A program made the position numbers and the translations under genes. 64,000 nucleotides of DNA from Rothia gullae. GTDB lineage: Bacteria > Actinomycetota > Actinomycetes > Actinomycetales > Micrococcaceae. Position 1 is the stretch's first letter. The number at the start of each line of letters is the position of its first letter. The notes beneath the pieces were generated by a model. It made no database searches. It worked only from the letters and a program-made list of their open reading frames with translations, and was not told the DNA's origin. The stretch lies in NCBI RefSeq assembly GCF_024294905.1, contig NZ_JANCOC010000010.1:30347-94346 (forward strand), in the 5' to 3' direction. Below are positions 1 through 8,799 of the stretch, in pieces.

Positions 1-885
1 CAGGTGATTCTCACTCTCGGCGGAGCCCCGAAGCTTAGTGCAACTACTCACTATGTGACGACGATTCCGTGGTTCCGTCAGATATACCCGGACATTACGA
101 AGGTTCCGGCCCCGATTGCCGCCAATAACGACCTCAATATGGAGGCTCTACTGGCCACTAAGCCCGATGTGGTGTTGGTGTCGAGTGAGAAGCAGGCTGA
201 GGCTGTGCGTCAGGCGGGGCTGACCGCCGTACGTGTGGGCTTTAGCGATATGAACGGCCTGATGCAGACGGTGAATCTGACGGCGGAAGTTCTAGGTACT
301 CAGGGCGCCTATGAGCGTGCTCAGAAGTACAACGCATACATGCAGAAGAACCTGAAGCTGATTGAGGAACGTCTGAAGGACCTGCCCGATAGCGAGCACC
401 CGAAGGTGATGCATATCGGTAGCGGCACGAAGGTTCAGAATGTCTCTGGTAGCGGCATCGTGATTGATGAGTGGATTAAGATTGCTGGCGGTCAGAATGT
501 TGCTGCTGATCAGAAGGGCATGAAGGACGTGTCTATGGAGCAGATTACAGCGTACGCTCCTGAAGTGATCATTATTGGCGGTGACGCGTCCGCGAAGGGT
601 GTTCAGACGATTCAATCTGATGCGGCGTGGAAGGACGTTCCTGCGGTGAAGAACAACAAGGTGATTCGTAACCCGTACGGCACGTTCAACTGGGATCGCT
701 ATTCCACTGAGGAAGCTTTGCAGGTGCTGTGGGCTGCGAAGACTCTGCATCCTCAGAAGTTCACCGATATTGACATGGTGAAGGAAACCCAGGAGTTCTA
801 CTCCACTTTCTTTGGCTATTCCTTGAGCACTGATGATGCTCAGCGCATCCTCGCCGGTGAGGCCCCTGAAGGCTACACCGCTTAG
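1..885 (+). CDS. Solute-binding lipoprotein of an iron-siderophore-type ABC transporter (5' end outside window)
   Basis: Open from the first base of the window, so the start, signal peptide and lipobox lie upstream. The visible 294 residues are the two lobes of a class III (FecB/TroA-like, Peripla_BP_2) binding protein: the N-lobe has the LNMEALLATKPDVVLVSS segment typical of the family, then a long connecting helix (about 85-125) and a C-lobe with EQITAYAPEVIIIGG and TFNWDRYSTEEALQVLW. It would sit outside the membrane and hand a siderophore, haem or cobalamin-like ligand to a permease. It is a close paralogue of the next two genes in the same orientation. No permease or ATPase is visible, so the rest of the transporter is presumably upstream of the window. 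The substrate cannot be deduced. Confidence 0.85.
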   Translation, partial: QVILTLGGAPKLSATTHYVTTIPWFRQIYPDITKVPAPIAANNDLNMEALLATKPDVVLVSSEKQAEAVRQAGLTAVRVGFSDMNGLMQTVNLTAEVLGTQGAYERAQKYNAYMQKNLKLIEERLKDLPDSEHPKVMHIGSGTKVQNVSGSGIVIDEWIKIAGGQNVAADQKGMKDVSMEQITAYAPEVIIIGGDASAKGVQTIQSDAAWKDVPAVKNNKVIRNPYGTFNWDRYSTEEALQVLWAAKTLHPQKFTDIDMVKETQEFYSTFFGYSLSTDDAQRILAGEAPEGYTA

Positions 886-976
886 ACCTTGTTCTGGGCG
901 CCTCTCCTCTGCCGGTAGGGACCCTGCCGGTGGGGAGAGCCTCCTCAGAGTTTCACACATATTTGAAAGATATACG

Positions 977-2146
977 ATGACTACTTTTCGTTCTGGTATT
1001 GCACTGACGGCAGCTTTGATGCTGGCGGCGCTGACAGGTTGCGGTGCATCGAATACTGCTTCCTCCTCTCCGAGTACCTCTGCGTCCTCGAGCGTATCTG
1101 CGGCATCCTCGTCTGTCGCATCCTCTCAGGCGTGGAAGGATTTGGTTTCTGCCACCGGTGTTGAGATTACTTACAGTGCGGACGGTTCGCGTGTGCTGAC
1201 CGATAACAGCGGTCAGAAAGTTGAGCTACCCGCTACCGTCGATCGCATCGCAAACCTGTGGGATGCGAACAACCAGGTGATGCTGTTGCTCGGCTCTTCC
1301 AATCATATTGTGGCGACCACTCAGCAGATTTCGAAGATGCCTTGGTATAAGAAGGTTCAGCCGAAGATTACTCAAGCATCCACTCCTGTCTCCGGCACCG
1401 ATTTGAACGTTGAGGAGCTGCTGAAGTCTAAGCCGGACGTCGTGGTGTCCATTGACAAGACTCAGGTTGAAAAGGCGCGAGCTGCGGGCCTGACCACTGT
1501 ACAGCTGGGCTTCCAGGATTTCGCGGGTCTGAAGAAGAACGTGGTCATGACCGCGGAGGTACTCGGTACCGATCAGGCTCGTTCGCAGGCTATCAAGTAC
1601 ATTACCTACCTTGAGAAGAACCTGAAGTTCGTGATCGAACGCACTGCTTCCTTGAGCGATGACCAGCGCCCGAAGGTGTTGCACATTGCCGGCGGTTCCG
1701 ACGTGACGAAGGTCGACGGTTCCGATTCGATTATTGGTGAATGGATGAAAGCAACCGGCGCGAAGAACTCGATTGACGGCGTGGCCAACTACAAGAACAT
1801 CTCGCTGGAGCAGATTATCGCCTCTGCACCGGATGCCATTATCGTGGGCAATTCTGACGCGCAGCAGGGCATTGACTCCATCAAGGCTGACGCTGCGTGG
1901 AAGGATATTCCAGCCGTCAAGAATGACAAGCTGTACCGAAACCCTGTAGGCACCTTCAAGTGGGACCGCTACTCCACGGAGGAGGCCCTGCAGCTACTGT
2001 GGGCAGGCAAGACCCTGCATCCCGAACTGTTTACCGACGTTGATTTGGTCAAGGAAACCCGCGAGTTCTACTCAACCTTCTACGGCTACCAGCTGACCGA
2101 GGATGAGGCGCAGCGCATCTTAGCTGGGCAGAACCCGGCATCCTAA
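977..2146 (+). CDS. Solute-binding lipoprotein, siderophore-type ABC transporter (paralogue 2)
   Basis: 389 aa. The frame is open further upstream, but ATG at 977 gives a proper lipoprotein signal: MTTFRSG, a hydrophobic stretch and the lipobox LTGC at about residues 20-23. A Ser/Ala-rich linker follows (about 25-50), then a Peripla_BP_2 domain containing DNSGQKVELPATVDRIANLW, DLNVEELLKSKPDVVVS and FKWDRYSTEEALQLLWAGK. The mature protein should be tethered to the outer face of the membrane as the ligand receptor of an iron/siderophore-type importer. It lies 91 bp after paralogue 1 and 165 bp before paralogue 3. The family call is firm, the ligand unknown. Confidence 0.88.
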   Translation: MTTFRSGIALTAALMLAALTGCGASNTASSSPSTSASSSVSAASSSVASSQAWKDLVSATGVEITYSADGSRVLTDNSGQKVELPATVDRIANLWDANNQVMLLLGSSNHIVATTQQISKMPWYKKVQPKITQASTPVSGTDLNVEELLKSKPDVVVSIDKTQVEKARAAGLTTVQLGFQDFAGLKKNVVMTAEVLGTDQARSQAIKYITYLEKNLKFVIERTASLSDDQRPKVLHIAGGSDVTKVDGSDSIIGEWMKATGAKNSIDGVANYKNISLEQIIASAPDAIIVGNSDAQQGIDSIKADAAWKDIPAVKNDKLYRNPVGTFKWDRYSTEEALQLLWAGKTLHPELFTDVDLVKETREFYSTFYGYQLTEDEAQRILAGQNPAS

Positions 2147-2311
2147 TCCCCCGGGCTCGCTTTAGATTTCCGGCGGTGGTTTGGGCGGCACACAAGAGAT
2201 GCGGTAGAGGTGCCCTTTGTCTTGTGAGGGGCGTGTCCCTAGCACGCCTGCCCCACCCAGGCCGCCGCCGGGTTATTCACCTATCCGTTGTACACCGCAG
2301 AAAGACACACC

Positions 2312-3457
2312 ATGAAAATCACGAAGTTCCACACCGGCGTTGCTCTAACCACTTCCCTGCTGCTGGCTGCTCTGACCGGTTGCGGCGCCGCGAACACCGC
2401 CTCCTCCTCGGGTTCGGCTTCGAGCTCGACCTCAGTCTCGGCTTCGAGTAATTCTGCGAAGAAGCACACCAGCTTCTTCGTGAAGGACAACGGTAACGGC
2501 ACTAAGGTCATTAAGGACATTGATGGCAAGGAGGTCACCGTCCCCACAACCCCTGAGCACATCGCTGACCTGTGGCACGCAAACAACCAGGTGGTTCTGT
2601 TGCTCGGCGGGGCTGAGAAGCTGGTGTCCACCACGACTAACGTGAAGTCTCTGGCATGGTTCAAGCAGGTCTACCCCGGCATTGAGAAGGTTGACGCGCC
2701 GGTGAAGGGCACCGACGTGAACATGGAGCAGTTGCTCGCCGACAAGCCGGAGGTGCTGCTCGCCTCCTCGAAGGAGCAGATTGCGAAGGCAGCTGAGGCG
2801 GGTATCCCGGCGGTGCACGTTGAGTTCCAGAACTTCGCGGACCTGAAGCGCACCGTTGAGCTGACCGCCGAGGTTATTGGCACCGATGAGGCGATTGAGC
2901 GTGCTGAGAAGTACCTGGCGTACCTGGAGAAGAACGAGAACCTCATCAAGGAGCGTCTGCAGGGCGTCACCGAGTCCCCGAAGGTGCTGCACGTTGCGGG
3001 CGGTTCTGACCTGACGAAGGTGGACGGCTCAAATTCCCTGATTGGCGAGTGGATGAAGCTTTCGGGTGCGAAGAACTCTCTGGACGGCGTGGAGAACTTG
3101 AAGAACATTTCTCTGGAGCAGATTATTGCCTCGCAGCCGGAGTACATCATCATTGGCGGCGCGGATGCGCAGAAGGGCGTTGACGCGATTAAGGCCGACG
3201 CCGCGTGGGCTGACGTTCCGGCGGTGAAGAACAGCAAGATTATTAAGAACCCGGTCGGCACCTTCAACTGGGACCGCTACTCGGCTGAGGAGGCTCTGCA
3301 GATTCTGTGGGCGGCGAAGCTGTTCCACCCCGAGAAGTTCTCCGACGTTGACCTGGTGAAGGAGACCCGCGAGTTCTACTCGACCTTCTACGGCTACAAC
3401 CTGACTGAGGATGAGGCGCAGCGCATCATCAATGGTCAGGGCCCCGCAACTAACTAA
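2312..3457 (+). CDS. Solute-binding lipoprotein, siderophore-type ABC transporter (paralogue 3)
   Basis: 381 aa from ATG 2312, chosen because it gives MKITKFHTGV, a hydrophobic core and the lipobox LTGC. A short Ser-rich linker leads into a Peripla_BP_2 fold (DVNMEQLLADKPEVLLASS, KNISLEQIIASQPEYIIIGG, TFNWDRYSAEEALQILWAAK). It is the third receptor in a tandem head-to-tail array; all three share the C-terminal motif EFYSTFxGY-(N/Q/S)L(T/S)xDxAQRIxxG. A strong terminator follows, so this gene ends the transcription unit. Three diverged copies suggest different ligands or dosage; neither can be decided from sequence. Confidence 0.88.
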   Translation: MKITKFHTGVALTTSLLLAALTGCGAANTASSSGSASSSTSVSASSNSAKKHTSFFVKDNGNGTKVIKDIDGKEVTVPTTPEHIADLWHANNQVVLLLGGAEKLVSTTTNVKSLAWFKQVYPGIEKVDAPVKGTDVNMEQLLADKPEVLLASSKEQIAKAAEAGIPAVHVEFQNFADLKRTVELTAEVIGTDEAIERAEKYLAYLEKNENLIKERLQGVTESPKVLHVAGGSDLTKVDGSNSLIGEWMKLSGAKNSLDGVENLKNISLEQIIASQPEYIIIGGADAQKGVDAIKADAAWADVPAVKNSKIIKNPVGTFNWDRYSAEEALQILWAAKLFHPEKFSDVDLVKETREFYSTFYGYNLTEDEAQRIINGQGPATN

Positions 3458-3502
3458 CGTGATGGCAGCTCACCTGGCGACCGGCTAGCTCGTTAAACAC
3501 GT

Positions 3503-3550
3503 ACCGCCCGGAACCGTGCTCCCAGCACAATTCCGGGCGGTATTTTATTG
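3503..3550 (+). terminator. Rho-independent terminator after the binding-protein array
   Basis: Perfect 11-bp stem (ACCGCCCGGAA at 3503-3513 with its complement at 3531-3541) with a 17-nt loop, followed by ATTTTATT. It ends the plus-strand array and lies 45 bp after the last stop codon. Confidence 0.85.
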
Positions 3551-3576
3551 GTTTGTAGCCGTGGGGCGCCGCAGTG

Positions 3577-3608
3577 CTAGTTGACTGCAGGGTTAGTTGA
3601 CGGCAGCG
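3577..3608 (-). repeat. Two 16-bp tandem units repeating the stop-codon region of the neighbouring gene
   Basis: On the plus strand, CTAGTTGACTGCAGGG (3577-3592) and TTAGTTGACGGCAGCG (3593-3608) directly abut the stop of the minus-strand gene, whose end reads TTAGCGCACTTCCACG from 3609. Read on the minus strand, each unit ends in a stop triplet (TAA or TAG), like the gene end itself. Confidence 0.7.
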
Positions 3609-4937
3609 TTAGCGCACTTCCACGGTGGCTCCAGCGAGGCTCATCAGCGCCCGGTTCGTCAGCGGAAGGTACCCGTTCAGGGCGCTCAAAATCAGCTGCA
3701 TGATGCGCTCTTCATCCTCCACGCTCAGCCCGCGCGGAATACCCACACCCGGCACGCAGATGCGCTGCTTATACAGGTCAATCACCGCGCACACGGTGCG
3801 GTTCGGCACGCCCAACACCGGCAGCATGCCTCGGTGATTGATGGTGCGCAGGCCCTTACCGACCACGGCGGCGGTGCGGATATCCGGGCGGGCACTCCTC
3901 GCGAACCGGGAGGCGCCCGCACCGTTCGCAAAAGCGGCAGGGTCGGGAATACTATTCGGCACCGCACTCTTCTCGTTCAGCACAGACAGGAGCGGCTCCC
4001 CCACCGCGGCGGTGACCGCCACGTAGCGTACCTGCCGGTCCATAGCGTTGAGGAAGTCCAGTTCCACGTACTCCTCCACGCGGTAGTTATCGACCAGGCC
4101 GGCTTCACCCGATCCGGTTTCCTCCACGGTTCGGGTGATGACTTCTTCATCGTAGAAGCTTGCCACGCACACCTGCGAGGCGCCGCGTTCAATGCGGGCG
4201 CGGCATTGGTAGTCGTCGTCGAGCAGCCAGAGGGACAGATCGTAGCCATCAGGCACATCGCGCACACCGGTCGCAAGCAGCACTTCGCCGCCGCCCAGGG
4301 AGAACGGTTCCCAGCCAGCCGGTTCAAAAGCGTTGAGGGCACCGTCCAGGGCTGGGTTGCAGGATCCGAGGCTCGGCGCTTGATCAGCCGGGGTGAACGC
4401 CTCAGTGGAGGGCATGGCGATAGTCAGCCCGCGCATCCTGCCAGCAAGGCAGAGCTCAACCGCCATGAGCAGGTGACCCGCACCTTCACGGCTCAGAGCT
4501 GGGCTCTGAACCAGGTGCGCCACGCCGGAGTTGTCCAGGCTGAGGTGTTCGCCAACTCCGCGGGCGGCGTTCGAGTAGCGGTTATGCAGCCGCACCAGCT
4601 CGTCAATGGGCAGGGCGCGGCCCACGGCGCCGAACGCCTTGGCGATAGCGTGAACGTGTTCGGGGAAGACGCGGCAGAGCCTGCCGAGCTGACGGGCAAA
4701 CTCTGCCGGACGCTGCGTGAGCACGCCCAGCAGGGTGCCAAGGTTCTGCTGGCGGTAGGCGTTGAGTAGCTGGGCGACGGTGGCGGGTTCAAGCTGCTCG
4801 ATAGCGCCCCTCTTGGGGAGGCGGGATCCCTGGCGGTTGAGGGTTGCGGTGGCGTCGCGGCTGCCCGCGGACTGCTCTGATGAGTTTTTGCCTGCTTGTG
4901 CGTCTACTTGTTGATAGTAGGTTCCCAACTGCGTCAC
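3609..4937 (-). CDS. Conserved-looking hypothetical protein, possible distant link to the TerD-associated family
   Basis: 442 aa, no signal peptide or membrane segment, so cytoplasmic. The first half (about 45-170) is helical with repeated Leu/Arg patterns such as LLGVLTQRPAEFARQLGRL. The second half (about 215-330) is beta-rich with YDLSLWLLDDDYQC and a later VEEYVELDF...VRYVAVTAAV pattern. This pairing recalls a large actinobacterial cytoplasmic protein linked to tellurium/stress (Ter) genes, where a TerD-like beta domain has a 'DLSL-LLD' core. I infer that from memory of the pattern only; no ter genes are nearby. Monocistronic, convergent with the binding-protein array, with about 500 bp of gene-free DNA upstream. 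Function unknown. Confidence 0.6.
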   Translation of the reverse strand: MTQLGTYYQQVDAQAGKNSSEQSAGSRDATATLNRQGSRLPKRGAIEQLEPATVAQLLNAYRQQNLGTLLGVLTQRPAEFARQLGRLCRVFPEHVHAIAKAFGAVGRALPIDELVRLHNRYSNAARGVGEHLSLDNSGVAHLVQSPALSREGAGHLLMAVELCLAGRMRGLTIAMPSTEAFTPADQAPSLGSCNPALDGALNAFEPAGWEPFSLGGGEVLLATGVRDVPDGYDLSLWLLDDDYQCRARIERGASQVCVASFYDEEVITRTVEETGSGEAGLVDNYRVEEYVELDFLNAMDRQVRYVAVTAAVGEPLLSVLNEKSAVPNSIPDPAAFANGAGASRFARSARPDIRTAAVVGKGLRTINHRGMLPVLGVPNRTVCAVIDLYKQRICVPGVGIPRGLSVEDEERIMQLILSALNGYLPLTNRALMSLAGATVEVR

Positions 4938-5391
4938 GTTTTCACGACCTTGAGCTCTTCAGAGCGTTCGTTAGCTGATTCTTCGTAAGGTGACGGGCGG
5001 GGCTCAGCGCCTACCGGCAGATGGTTCGTGCACACACTCGACCGTCTGCCGGATCTTATAGTACCGGCATACAGCTGTGCCTCATTCCTTGAGCAACTAA
5101 GCTATATCAAGACGTCAGCATCAGGACCTCAGCGCTGAGATAGTACCCAGTTCTCCGCGCTGAGATGTCAGCGTTGAGCCCTGCCCGTCGGTGCGGGCGC
5201 ACGCGTTCCCTCGTGGAGGCGCCGGGCTGGGTTACCGCTGGTGACGAACCCCTTGCCCGTGCCGTGGAGGGGCATGTGCGTTCCGCAACGTTTTTTAGGC
5301 TATCAGCTTTAGCGGGCAATTACTAGGGCTAGAGTAACTATTAACTAAGGTTAAACTATCTTTTGGGTTTTGATGACTTTACACAGGCGCT
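4938..5391. other. Gene-free interval
   Basis: 454 bp between the unknown minus-strand gene and the tail of yigZ. It should hold the promoter of the gene at 3609-4937. A more AT-rich patch at about 5320-5375 contains TTAACTAAGGTTAA, a short inverted repeat (TTAAC/GTTAA). The minus-strand 70-codon frame at 5107-5319 has no convincing coding features. Confidence 0.5.
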
Positions 5392-5447
5392 CTAGCCCGG
5401 AAATCTAGGACCGTGAATCTAGGGGCCGGGAAGCTAGACCGGCAAAT
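5392..5447 (-). repeat. Four tandem copies of the yigZ gene end, each starting with CTAG on the plus strand
   Basis: Units of 13-15 bp: CTAGCCCGGAAAT (5392), CTAGGACCGTGAAT (5405), CTAGGGGCCGGGAAG (5419) and CTAGACCGGCAAAT (5434). The last one is the real end of yigZ (codons for L-P-V plus TAG). On the minus strand every unit therefore ends in TAG. Confidence 0.75.
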
Positions 5448-6120
5448 CCACCCACTGCGTATCCCCCCAAGCCACACTCGCCACACCGGAACTCAAGCTC
5501 ACCACCAGTTCCTCGGCACGCGCCAGTTCCTCCGGGCGGTCAAACACGCCCAGGGAAATCGTGGCACCCTCCGCACCGTACTCGGTACCCAGCACGTTCA
5601 GACCGGCAGCACGGATCTCGTTCTCCAGGCGGCCAGCATCCGCATGCGAACTGGGCACCTGACCCACACGCAAACGCTCACGCGAATCGAATAGCGCACC
5701 ATCCAGGGTCTGCACCACCGAATCAGTGTAGGCACGCACCAGACCGCCCGCGCCAAGCTTAATGCCACCGAAGTAACGCACGACCACCGCAACCACATCC
5801 GACAGGTCGGTGGTGCCGTCCTCGCGGGTCTGACGCGCCAGCAGCGCCTGCATCATCGGCACACCGGCGGTACCGGCGGGCTCACCATCATCGGAGGAAC
5901 GCTGAATATCGCGGTCAGCACCAATAATGAACGCCGAACACACGTGGCGGGCATCGTGGTAGGTCTTGCGCACCGAGTCAATGTAGGCGCGCGCCTCCTC
6001 AACGGTGCTCACGCGCTTGATGTGACCAATAAATTCGCTACGCTTAATTTCGAGGAGACTCTCATAGGGCTCATCGCCGCGCGGTACAAGGTATCGGTTG
6101 GCGCGAGTTTCTTCCTGCAT
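5434..6120 (-). CDS. yigZ: YigZ/IMPACT family protein
   Basis: 228 aa. It has the UPF0029/IMPACT domain over about residues 15-130, with SEFIGHIKRV, the DARHVCSAFIIG segment, RSSDDGEPAGTAGVPM and VVRYFGGIKLGAGGLVRAY, all hallmarks of YigZ. A smaller C-terminal ferredoxin-like domain (DUF1949 type) follows. IMPACT/YigZ proteins are linked to translation and nutrient-stress control, but the biochemical role of the bacterial members is poorly defined. The gene is divergent from coaE, the two starts being only 58 bp apart, so promoters must be packed between them. The 3' end carries the stop-region tandem repeats listed separately. Confidence 0.93.
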   Translation of the reverse strand: MQEETRANRYLVPRGDEPYESLLEIKRSEFIGHIKRVSTVEEARAYIDSVRKTYHDARHVCSAFIIGADRDIQRSSDDGEPAGTAGVPMMQALLARQTREDGTTDLSDVVAVVVRYFGGIKLGAGGLVRAYTDSVVQTLDGALFDSRERLRVGQVPSSHADAGRLENEIRAAGLNVLGTEYGAEGATISLGVFDRPEELARAEELVVSLSSGVASVAWGDTQWVDLPV

Positions 6121-6178
6121 GTGTCCTCCTCTAATCAGTACCTATCTATTGTGGCACAGCCCCTCAGGAGCACCGTCC

Positions 6179-6814
6179 ATGTCCCAGCCTTCTTTCCCCG
6201 CCTCCACTGTCCTGCGCCGTTACGCCCTCACCGGCGGCATCGGCAGCGGCAAGAGCACCATCGCATCCCTCTTCGTTGAGCATGGCGCGTTCCTGGTGGA
6301 TGCGGACGCTATCTCCCGCTCCCTCATGGAGCCCGGCGAGGCGGTGCTCACCCGCACGGTCGCGGAGTTCGGTGAGCATCTGCTCGAGGCGGACGGCCGC
6401 CTTAACCGCCCCGCCCTGGCGCGTATCGTGTTCAATGATGAGCAGGCACGCCTGCGTCTAAACGCGATTGTGCATCCCGCTATTCGTGAGCGTGCCGCAC
6501 AGCTGGTGGAGCAGGCGCAGTCCCAACCCGGTTTCAGCGGCGTGGTGTTGGAGGATATTCCTCTGCTCGTGGAGACCGGCGACCCGTCCGCCTTTGAAGG
6601 CGTGGTCGTGGTGCGCACTCCCCTGGCGACTCGCCTGCAACGCCTCGTATCTTCGCGCGGCATGAGTGAGGAGGATGCGCGCGCCCGCATCGCCGCGCAG
6701 GCTACCGACGAGCAGCGTGAGGCAGTCGCAGCCTGGATTATTGATAATGGCGGCTCGCTGGAGGAAACCGCCGAGCAGGTGTACGCCGTCTGGGAACAGA
6801 TGACCACCGTCTAA
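6179..6814 (+). CDS. coaE: Dephospho-CoA kinase
   Basis: 211 aa from ATG 6179, which has a CAGGAG ribosome site 9 bp upstream; the frame is open further upstream but that part overlaps the yigZ promoter side. It catalyses the last step of coenzyme A synthesis, phosphorylating the 3'-hydroxyl of the dephospho-CoA ribose with ATP. The P-loop GGIGSGKST is at residues 15-23, followed by DADAISR, the LNRPALARIVFND region, HPAIR and the lid segment with RMS-like SRGMSEEDARARIAAQ. Length and motif order match stand-alone CoaE; many mycobacterial homologues carry an extra C-terminal domain that is absent here. It is followed by a repeat and a hairpin before the convergent rpsA. Confidence 0.95.
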   Translation: MSQPSFPASTVLRRYALTGGIGSGKSTIASLFVEHGAFLVDADAISRSLMEPGEAVLTRTVAEFGEHLLEADGRLNRPALARIVFNDEQARLRLNAIVHPAIRERAAQLVEQAQSQPGFSGVVLEDIPLLVETGDPSAFEGVVVVRTPLATRLQRLVSSRGMSEEDARARIAAQATDEQREAVAAWIIDNGGSLEETAEQVYAVWEQMTTV

Positions 6815-6874
6815 AATCCTCCTCAGCAACACCGGGCACACGCCCCCGGAGTCCAACGAGCTCGTCCCAACCCC

Positions 6875-6908
6875 GGCTCACTCCAGTCTGAGGCTCACTC
6901 CAGTCTGA
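6875..6908 (+). repeat. Perfect 17-bp tandem duplication downstream of coaE
   Basis: GGCTCACTCCAGTCTGA occurs twice in immediate succession (6875-6891, 6892-6908), 61 bp after the coaE stop. Each copy ends in TGA. It belongs to the same class of short intergenic tandem repeats seen across the window. Confidence 0.85.
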
Positions 6909-6933
6909 CTCACCCCGGCCCAAATAACGCAAA

Positions 6934-6970
6934 GAACCCCTCACCTCCCAAACGGGAGATGAGGGGGTTC
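6934..6970. terminator. Hairpin between convergent coaE and rpsA
   Basis: Stem GAACCCCTCACCTCCC (6934-6949) pairs with 6954-6970 (GGGAGATGAGGGGGTTC, one bulge) across a 4-nt loop. It is very stable and sits between two convergent genes, so it probably ends both. The U-tract is short on the plus strand; on the minus strand the stem is followed by TTTGCGTTATTTG. Confidence 0.75.
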
Positions 6971-7044
6971 CTCAGCTCTAGGCACCCCACGCGGGGCTTA
7001 CCTATCGGCTATTACGCCTGATGAGTGCTCATCTGAGCGGCAGA

Positions 7045-8499
7045 TTAGTTGCCGGTCAGCTTCTTGCGGAGCTCAGCCAGTGCCTCATCCGATGCGAGGG
7101 TACCTGCGGAAGCGGGCTCCTCGGAGGAGTAAGAGGTCGGTGCGGGCTCAGCTGCTGCGGGAGCTGCTGCTGCAGCCTCTGCGTCAGCTTCGAGAGCCTT
7201 AGCAACCTGAACCTTGTGAGCCTCGAAGCGAGCCTGTGCCTCTGCGTACTGTGCTTCCCAAGCCTCGCGCTGTGCGTCGAAGCCTTCCAGCCACTCGTTA
7301 GCCTCGGGGTCGAAGCCCTCGGGGTACTTGTAGTTGCCAGCCTCGTCGTACTCTGCAGCCATACCGTACAGAGCGGGGTCAAACTCGGTAGCGTTGGGGT
7401 CAACGCCCTCGTTTGCCTGCTTGAGGGACAGGGAGATGCGGCGGCGATCCATGTCGATGTCGATGATCTTAACGAAGACCTCTTCACCAACGGAGACGAC
7501 CTGCTCAGCCAGGTCAACGTGGCGGGTTGCCAGCTCGGAGATGTGGACGAGGCCCTCGATGCCGTCCTCAACGCGCACGAATGCACCGAAGGGAACGAGC
7601 TTGGTGACCTTGCCGGGAACAATCTGACCCAGAGCGTGGGTGCGAGCAAATGCCTGCCACGGATCTTCCTGGGTTGCCTTGAGGGACAGGGACACGCGCT
7701 CGCGGTCCAGGTCCACCTCGAGAACCTCGACGGTAACGGGCTGGCCAACCTCGACAACCTCGGACGGGTGGTCGATGTGCTTCCAGGACAGCTCGGACAC
7801 GTGAACCAGACCGTCCACGCCACCCAGGTCCACGAATGCACCGAAGTTGACGATGGAGGAGACAACGCCCTCGCGGACCTGACCCTTCTCCAGCTCGTTG
7901 AGGAAGGAGGAGCGAACAGCGGACTGAGTCTCTTCCAGGTATGCACGGCGGGACAGAACAACGTTGTTGCGGTTCTTGTCCAGCTCGATGATCTTAGCTT
8001 CGATCTGCTGACCGATGTAAGGTGCGAGGTCGCGAACGCGGCGCATCTCAACGAGAGATGCGGGCAGGAAGCCACGCAGACCGATGTCGAGGATAAGGCC
8101 ACCCTTGACAACCTCGATAACGGTACCGGTAACGACGCCGTCGTTTTCCTTGACCTTCTCGATGTCGCCCCATGCACGCTCGTACTGTGCGCGCTTCTTG
8201 GAGAGGATCAGGCGACCTTCCTTGTCCTCCTTGGTGAGGACGAGTGCCTCAACCTCGGAGCCGAGCTCGACAACCTCAGAGGGGTCGATGTCGTGCTTGA
8301 TGGACAGCTCGCGGGAGGGGATGACGCCTTCGGTCTTGTAACCGATGTCGAGCAGAACCTCATCGTGGTCGATCTTAACGACCTGGCCGGAGACGAGATC
8401 GCCGTCGTTGAAGACCTTAATGGTCTTCTCGACTGCCTCGAGGAATGCCTGCTCGTCGCCGATGTCGTTGATTGCGACCTGAGGGATGTTGGTGCTCAT
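7045..8499 (-). CDS. rpsA: 30S ribosomal protein S1
   Basis: 484 aa. It binds mRNA on the small subunit and helps initiation. Four S1/OB-fold repeats are visible at about residues 33-105, 120-190, 207-277 and 292-364; repeats 3 and 4 carry the textbook segments GAFVDLGGVDGLVHVSELSW and GAFVRVEDGIEGLVHISELA. Four domains rather than six is normal for actinobacterial S1. A long acidic, Ala-rich tail follows (about 390-484) and ends in LRKKLTGN. The gene is downstream of polA in the same direction but is separated by about 700 bp that contain large inverted repeats, so it likely has its own promoter in 8500-8790. Confidence 0.97.
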   Translation of the reverse strand: MSTNIPQVAINDIGDEQAFLEAVEKTIKVFNDGDLVSGQVVKIDHDEVLLDIGYKTEGVIPSRELSIKHDIDPSEVVELGSEVEALVLTKEDKEGRLILSKKRAQYERAWGDIEKVKENDGVVTGTVIEVVKGGLILDIGLRGFLPASLVEMRRVRDLAPYIGQQIEAKIIELDKNRNNVVLSRRAYLEETQSAVRSSFLNELEKGQVREGVVSSIVNFGAFVDLGGVDGLVHVSELSWKHIDHPSEVVEVGQPVTVEVLEVDLDRERVSLSLKATQEDPWQAFARTHALGQIVPGKVTKLVPFGAFVRVEDGIEGLVHISELATRHVDLAEQVVSVGEEVFVKIIDIDMDRRRISLSLKQANEGVDPNATEFDPALYGMAAEYDEAGNYKYPEGFDPEANEWLEGFDAQREAWEAQYAEAQARFEAHKVQVAKALEADAEAAAAAPAAAEPAPTSYSSEEPASAGTLASDEALAELRKKLTGN

Positions 8500-8799
8500 G
8501 TAGTGAGGGCTCCAATTGGATTTCTAATAGGTCGACGCTGCCGGTTCACCGCTCAACACCTCCGGGTGGAGGCGCCGACCGGCTCACTTTTTCACCCCGG
8601 CGCGCACGGTATAGGGCCGTTAACGCCTTTGAATGAGGTGAGGAAACGTCGAGCTGACGGATACTTACAATGTGTACCACCCGCCGGAAGCAGATGCTCT
8701 AAGCAGGGTGTGCGAGCGGTCTGCGCCCGTTTTCTCCCCGTTTTCTTAAGGAGAAAAAGAGCATAGAAAACCCGTACGTTGGTACACGCGATTAATAGT

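Noticed and set aside
3597..4769. Plus-strand 390-codon frame opposite the unknown 442-aa gene
   Set aside because: His/Arg-rich composition typical of an antisense frame; the minus-strand protein has normal composition and a better context.
5107..5319. 70-codon minus-strand frame
   Set aside because: Ser/Arg/Pro composition, no ribosome site and no recognisable motif.
7021..8766. Long plus-strand reading frame across rpsA
   Set aside because: Antisense shadow of a certain ribosomal protein gene; the open frame is a by-product of high GC codon bias.
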